In this document: positions 7,097 to 9,591 of the stretch, one piece after another | How positions within the stretch are numbered: the stretch's first letter is position 1 | Layout: each line of letters begins with the position of its first letter | From: Clostridia bacterium | GTDB taxonomy: Bacteria; Bacillota_A; Clostridia; Oscillospirales; CAG-272 | Length of the DNA stretch: 9,591 bases | Direction: 5' to 3' | NCBI GenBank assembly: GCA_017395725.1 | Contig: JAFQOB010000340.1 | Span: forward strand, 1-9,591 | Program-made: the position numbers and the translations under genes | The notes under the pieces: generated by a model | Databases searched by the model: none | Told to the model about the DNA's origin: nothing | What the model saw: only the letters and a program-made list of their open reading frames with translations

Positions 7097-7804
7097 TCAA
7101 TCCCAACGGCGCTTTTCAAATATGCGCACGGTGAGGAATAAAAATACGAAGGTAATCGATGCGTAGTAAACTATAGCGCTAAAGCTGAATTCACCGTAAG
7201 TGAAAGGTGTGTATCTTGTAAAGATAGACAACCAGTTAATAATCAAACGTATAGGTGTAAAGTTTACGTAAGATGAAGCAACACCGAGGAGCAAAAGTAC
7301 GAGCAATATAGCCATTGTACCGAATGCTGCTATAAGCTGGTTTTCTGTCAAAGCCGATACAAAGACACCGATTGCAATAAATGCCGCACCTACGAGCAAT
7401 ATGCTTATAATGTTTCCGAGAATTATAGGAAGCTCGGGAGAACCATAGTTAAACAGAATAACGAAGTTCAAACAGCTTACCAAGAAAGTAATTGCGAAAA
7501 TAGCGTATGCTGCAAGGAACTTTGCAAATACCATACTCCAAAGGCTTATGGGAGATGTAAGCAAAAGCTGTTCTGTTTTGAGTTTTCTTTCTTCAGAGAA
7601 AAGCTTCATTGTTAAAAGGGGAAGAATTACAACGAAAGCAAAGAGCATAAGGGTAAAGTAAAAAGACGAGTCGCTTTCTTCACGTTGCTGAAGTGTTGTG
7701 TATGAAAACAAAGCGCCGCTTAATGCAAGGAATATACCTACAAAGATATAGCCGATTGACGTTGAAAAATAAGAACGGAGTTCTCTTTTGAAAATTGCAA
7801 GCAT
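7097..7804 (-). CDS. ABC-2 type permease, GldF-like, 235 aa
   Basis: This is the membrane subunit of an ABC exporter. Six hydrophobic helices are visible, at about residues 17-35, 48-66, 89-116, 127-150, 157-177 and 207-227. The short N-terminal amphipathic piece IFKRELRSYFSTS is typical of ABC-2 permeases. After helix 2 comes the coupling-loop signature TMKLFSEERKLKTEQLLLTS, in which the E-E-R and T-x-x-L-L-L-T-S-P residues are the family hallmark. The length (about 235 aa) matches GldF-like permeases. It ends KRRWD. The gene lies 14 nt after the ATPase gene and 26 nt before the GldG-like gene, with a full AAGGAGG site at 7814-7820. Two copies would pair with the ATPase dimer. The substrate cannot be read from the sequence; relatives move lipids, drugs, peptides or cell-surface material. 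Confidence 0.9.
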   Translation of the reverse strand: MLAIFKRELRSYFSTSIGYIFVGIFLALSGALFSYTTLQQREESDSSFYFTLMLFAFVVILPLLTMKLFSEERKLKTEQLLLTSPISLWSMVFAKFLAAYAIFAITFLVSCLNFVILFNYGSPELPIILGNIISILLVGAAFIAIGVFVSALTENQLIAAFGTMAILLVLLLLGVASSYVNFTPIRLIINWLSIFTRYTPFTYGEFSFSAIVYYASITFVFLFLTVRIFEKRRWD

Positions 7805-7813
7805 CTTTCTTTT

Positions 7814-7820
7814 CCTCCTT
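7814..7820 (-). promoter_or_regulatory. AAGGAGG ribosome site overlapping the upstream stop codon
   Basis: Read on the minus strand, this is AAGGAGG, nine bases before the permease ATG at 7802-7804. Its first two bases (7820 and 7819) belong to the TAA stop of the ATPase gene (7819-7821). Ribosomes terminating on the ATPase would therefore sit on the permease initiation site, consistent with coupled and balanced synthesis of the two transporter subunits. Confidence 0.75.
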
Positions 7821-8790
7821 ATTTCTGCACTCTCGTGCGTTTTGTTTTTTGTTGTTCCTTGGCTTTATCAACCAAAGAAATGAATATGTCTTCAAGGGTT
7901 GCACCCATAGCGTCTATGCCGATAAGGGGCCAGTTATTTTTAGCCAAAGCATAGAACAAGGTCTTTCTTATATCGATTCCGGGCTGGCTTTCAACCATAA
8001 AGGAGTTACTGTCAAGCTCGGCGCTTCCAAGATATTCAACCTTAGCGATGCCCTGCATATTCTTAAGCTCGGACATAACCTCTTTTTGAGGACCGCATAT
8101 CTGAACCTCAAAGCGTCTGTTGCCCTGAATAAGATTGGTGAGGTTTTCTCTCTTTTCGTTTGCAACGACCTTACCCTCGTTAATGATAATAATTCTGTCG
8201 CAAACTGCCTGAGCCTCAGGGAGTATGTGTGTACTGAGAATAACCGTGTGGTCTCTGCCCAAGGTTCTGATAAGGTTTCTTATTTCAATTATCTGCTTGG
8301 GGTCAAGTCCTATGGTAGGTTCGTCGAAGATTATAACCTTCGGATTTCCTATAAGGGCCTGAGCAATACCTACACGCTGTTTGTAGCCTTTTGAAAGGTT
8401 CTTTATCATTCTCTTGTATACGTTTGTGATCTTTACCACGTCGCATATTTCAGCGAGATGCTTTTTGCGGTTCAAGGTGCAACCTTTAAGCTCATATACA
8501 AAATTCAGATATTCTTCTACCGTCATATCAAGATAAAGGGGAGGCTGTTCAGGAAGAAAGCCAATCTTTTTCTTTGCTTCCATAGGATTTTCGAGTATGT
8601 CCACGCCGTCTATCATAGCCGAACCCGAAGTGGAAGAGAGGTAGCCTGTAAGAATATTCATAGTAGTAGATTTACCCGCACCGTTAGGACCGAGGAAACC
8701 GACTATTTCACCTGCTTCAACAGTAAAGCTGATGTCGTTTACAGCTTTTTTGTCTCCGAAATGTTTAACCAGATGGTCAATTTTTATCAT
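7819..8790 (-). CDS. ABC transporter ATP-binding protein, 323 aa
   Basis: This is the ATPase that powers the adjacent permease on the cytoplasmic face. All nucleotide-binding motifs are intact: Walker A GPNGAGKST (34-42), Q-loop Q82 in FLPEQPPLY, signature LSKGYKQR (132-139), Walker B VIIFDEPT (152-159), D-loop GLDP (161-164) and switch His188 in ILSTH. The signature departs from LSGGQ but is the usual form in the ABC-2/GldA-type exporter group. Beyond about residue 215 there is an additional C-terminal domain of roughly 100 residues, seen in many exporters of this type, ending in a Lys/Arg-rich tail (KEQQKTKRTRVQK). GGAGG at 8798-8802, seven bases before the ATG, fixes the start. It is the first gene of the transporter cassette, 31 nt downstream of a cysteine desulfurase on the same strand. 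Identity as an active ABC ATPase is certain; the transported substrate is not known. Confidence 0.94.
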   Translation of the reverse strand: MIKIDHLVKHFGDKKAVNDISFTVEAGEIVGFLGPNGAGKSTTMNILTGYLSSTSGSAMIDGVDILENPMEAKKKIGFLPEQPPLYLDMTVEEYLNFVYELKGCTLNRKKHLAEICDVVKITNVYKRMIKNLSKGYKQRVGIAQALIGNPKVIIFDEPTIGLDPKQIIEIRNLIRTLGRDHTVILSTHILPEAQAVCDRIIIINEGKVVANEKRENLTNLIQGNRRFEVQICGPQKEVMSELKNMQGIAKVEYLGSAELDSNSFMVESQPGIDIRKTLFYALAKNNWPLIGIDAMGATLEDIFISLVDKAKEQQKTKRTRVQK

Positions 8791-8821
8791 TTTTAATCCT
8801 CCGTTATGAGTATTATTTTAC

Positions 8822-9591
8822 TTAATTTATTTTCGCAAGTCTTTCTATTCCGTTATGCAAGGCTGTAGAAAGCTTGTCTATTTCTTCTTTTGTGTTTTCT
8901 TCCGAAAAGCTTATTCTAAGTGAGCAGTCTGCCTCTCTTTCGCCAATGCCGAAGGCGAGAAGAACGTGACTTGCTTTTTTGGCGTGGTTTGACGAACAAG
9001 CTGAGCCGCTTGATACGAATATCCCCTCGCTTGAAAGATAGTGAAGCATAGTTTCACTTTTTATTGACGGCAAGGTCAGATTCAAAATGTGCGGTGCGCT
9101 AATTTTAGGTTCGTTAAAAGTAACGAGGTTAGATAGCTTGTCCTTGGCGTACGCTTTTAGCTCTGATATTTTTTTGAAATTATCGGCAAGATTAGGAAGC
9201 ATATATTCACAAGCCCCGCCGAAGCCGCATATTCCGAGCATATTTTCCGTGCCCGAACGGTAGTCACCCTCTTGACCGCCGCCACAGATAATAGGTACGA
9301 TTCTTTTTGTTTTTATTACGTCTGCAGAAACGTAGAGCGCGCCGCATCCCTTGGGACCGTGTATTTTATGTGAGCTTACGGTGCACATATCAACGTTAAA
9401 TCTTGTGGGCGAAAAGGGAATTTTCATAAAGCCCTGTACGCAGTCGCAGTGTGTAGTAATATTAGGGTTGATTGTCTTTGCAGTTTTAAATATATTTTGT
9501 ACGTCGTATACGGCACCGGTCTCGTTATTTACCGCCATAACGGAAATAAGCACTGTATCTTTATCGACTGTTCTTTTAACGTCTTCAATAT
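8822..9591 (-). CDS. Cysteine desulfurase (NifS/IscS family), 5' end beyond the window
   Basis: This is a PLP-dependent class V aminotransferase-fold enzyme that takes sulfur from L-cysteine as a persulfide for Fe-S clusters, thiolated tRNA or cofactors. The frame stays open to the right edge: 255 codons are visible, starting IEDVKRTVDKDTVLISVM, so about 130 N-terminal residues of a usual 380-400 are missing. The GTG at 9551-9553 is an internal Val, not the start. Visible landmarks are VNNETG; the PLP-contacting Asp and Gln in THCDCVQGF; the PLP lysine in SSHKIHGPKG (codon 9365-9367); GGGQEGDYRSGTEN; and the catalytic Cys in SSGSACSSNHAKK (codon 8996-8998). All are intact, so the enzyme should be active. 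The short SGSAC loop without an insertion fits the NifS/IscS group rather than SufS. It lies 31 nt before the ABC ATPase with no terminator between, so read-through is likely. Which sulfur acceptor it serves cannot be told from this window. Confidence 0.94.
   Translation of the reverse strand, partial: IEDVKRTVDKDTVLISVMAVNNETGAVYDVQNIFKTAKTINPNITTHCDCVQGFMKIPFSPTRFNVDMCTVSSHKIHGPKGCGALYVSADVIKTKRIVPIICGGGQEGDYRSGTENMLGICGFGGACEYMLPNLADNFKKISELKAYAKDKLSNLVTFNEPKISAPHILNLTLPSIKSETMLHYLSSEGIFVSSGSACSSNHAKKASHVLLAFGIGEREADCSLRISFSEENTKEEIDKLSTALHNGIERLAKIN

Noticed and set aside
7795..8394. 199-codon open frame on the + strand opposite the ABC ATPase gene
   Set aside because: It is antisense to a gene with intact Walker A, signature and Walker B motifs. 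Its translation has no recognisable family features and is explained as a codon-usage shadow.
8371..8397. Divergent ABC signature (LSKGYKQR in place of LSGGQ) as a sign of a dead ATPase
   Set aside because: This variant is normal in ABC-2/GldA-type exporter ATPases, and the Walker A, Q-loop, Walker B and His switch are all intact.
8791..8821. Separate promoter for the ABC cassette
   Set aside because: A TAAAAT-like hexamer is visible on the - strand, but no -35 box lies at proper spacing (TTGCGA is only 12 bases away), so I do not call it.
9551..9553. GTG as the start codon of the cysteine desulfurase
   Set aside because: The frame remains open to position 9591 and the upstream residues (IEDVKRTVDKDT) match the family just before the VNNE motif. 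A start here would remove over a third of a normal desulfurase, so the gene is cut by the window edge and not short.

Overview
This window looks like chromosomal DNA of an anaerobic, low-GC Firmicute, most likely class Clostridia (Oscillospiraceae/Ruminococcaceae-like). The reasons are AT-rich but not extreme base composition, strong GGAGG-type ribosome binding sites, tightly packed operons with 4-nt ATGA overlaps, and gene families common in gut Clostridia. The assignment is inference from style and gene content, not from a marker gene. I see no rRNA, tRNA, CRISPR array, insertion sequence or phage gene. No stretch over 300 bases lacks a gene; the longest gap between genes is about 31 bases.

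Left half, + strand (1-4011): an AT-rich leader carries a perfect extended -10 box and a second TATAAT within a direct repeat. It precedes a four-gene operon. In order, the genes encode a VTC-type polyphosphate polymerase-domain protein with a TTG start, a DUF4956 membrane protein, a large membrane-anchored or secreted CotH-family protein kinase, and a 69-residue XRE/Cro-type repressor. The CotH protein also carries chitobiase-C-terminal-like, InlB-repeat-like and lamin-tail-like domains. The genes overlap by 4 nt, or lie 14 nt and 1 nt apart, so they are almost certainly co-transcribed. The set combines a phosphate-polymer enzyme, a membrane protein and a predicted extracytoplasmic kinase under a possible self-encoded regulator. 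Its combined function has not, to my knowledge, been worked out, and it is the most interesting part of the window.

Centre (4011-4038): one perfect 12-bp hairpin with a GAAA loop and T-runs on both sides separates the convergent operons and can serve both as a terminator.

Right half, - strand (4042-9591, transcribed right to left): a cysteine desulfurase runs in from beyond the right edge. It is followed after 31 nt by an ABC exporter cassette: ATPase, ABC-2 type permease (GldF-like), GldG-family auxiliary protein, and DUF4340 protein. The last two are each anchored in the membrane with large extracytoplasmic domains and overlap by 4 nt. The ATPase and permease would form the transporter core, and the GldG-like and DUF4340 proteins probably form an extracytoplasmic accessory complex. 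Its substrate is unknown. The desulfurase has all visible catalytic residues and is probably an unrelated housekeeping gene read into the same transcript.
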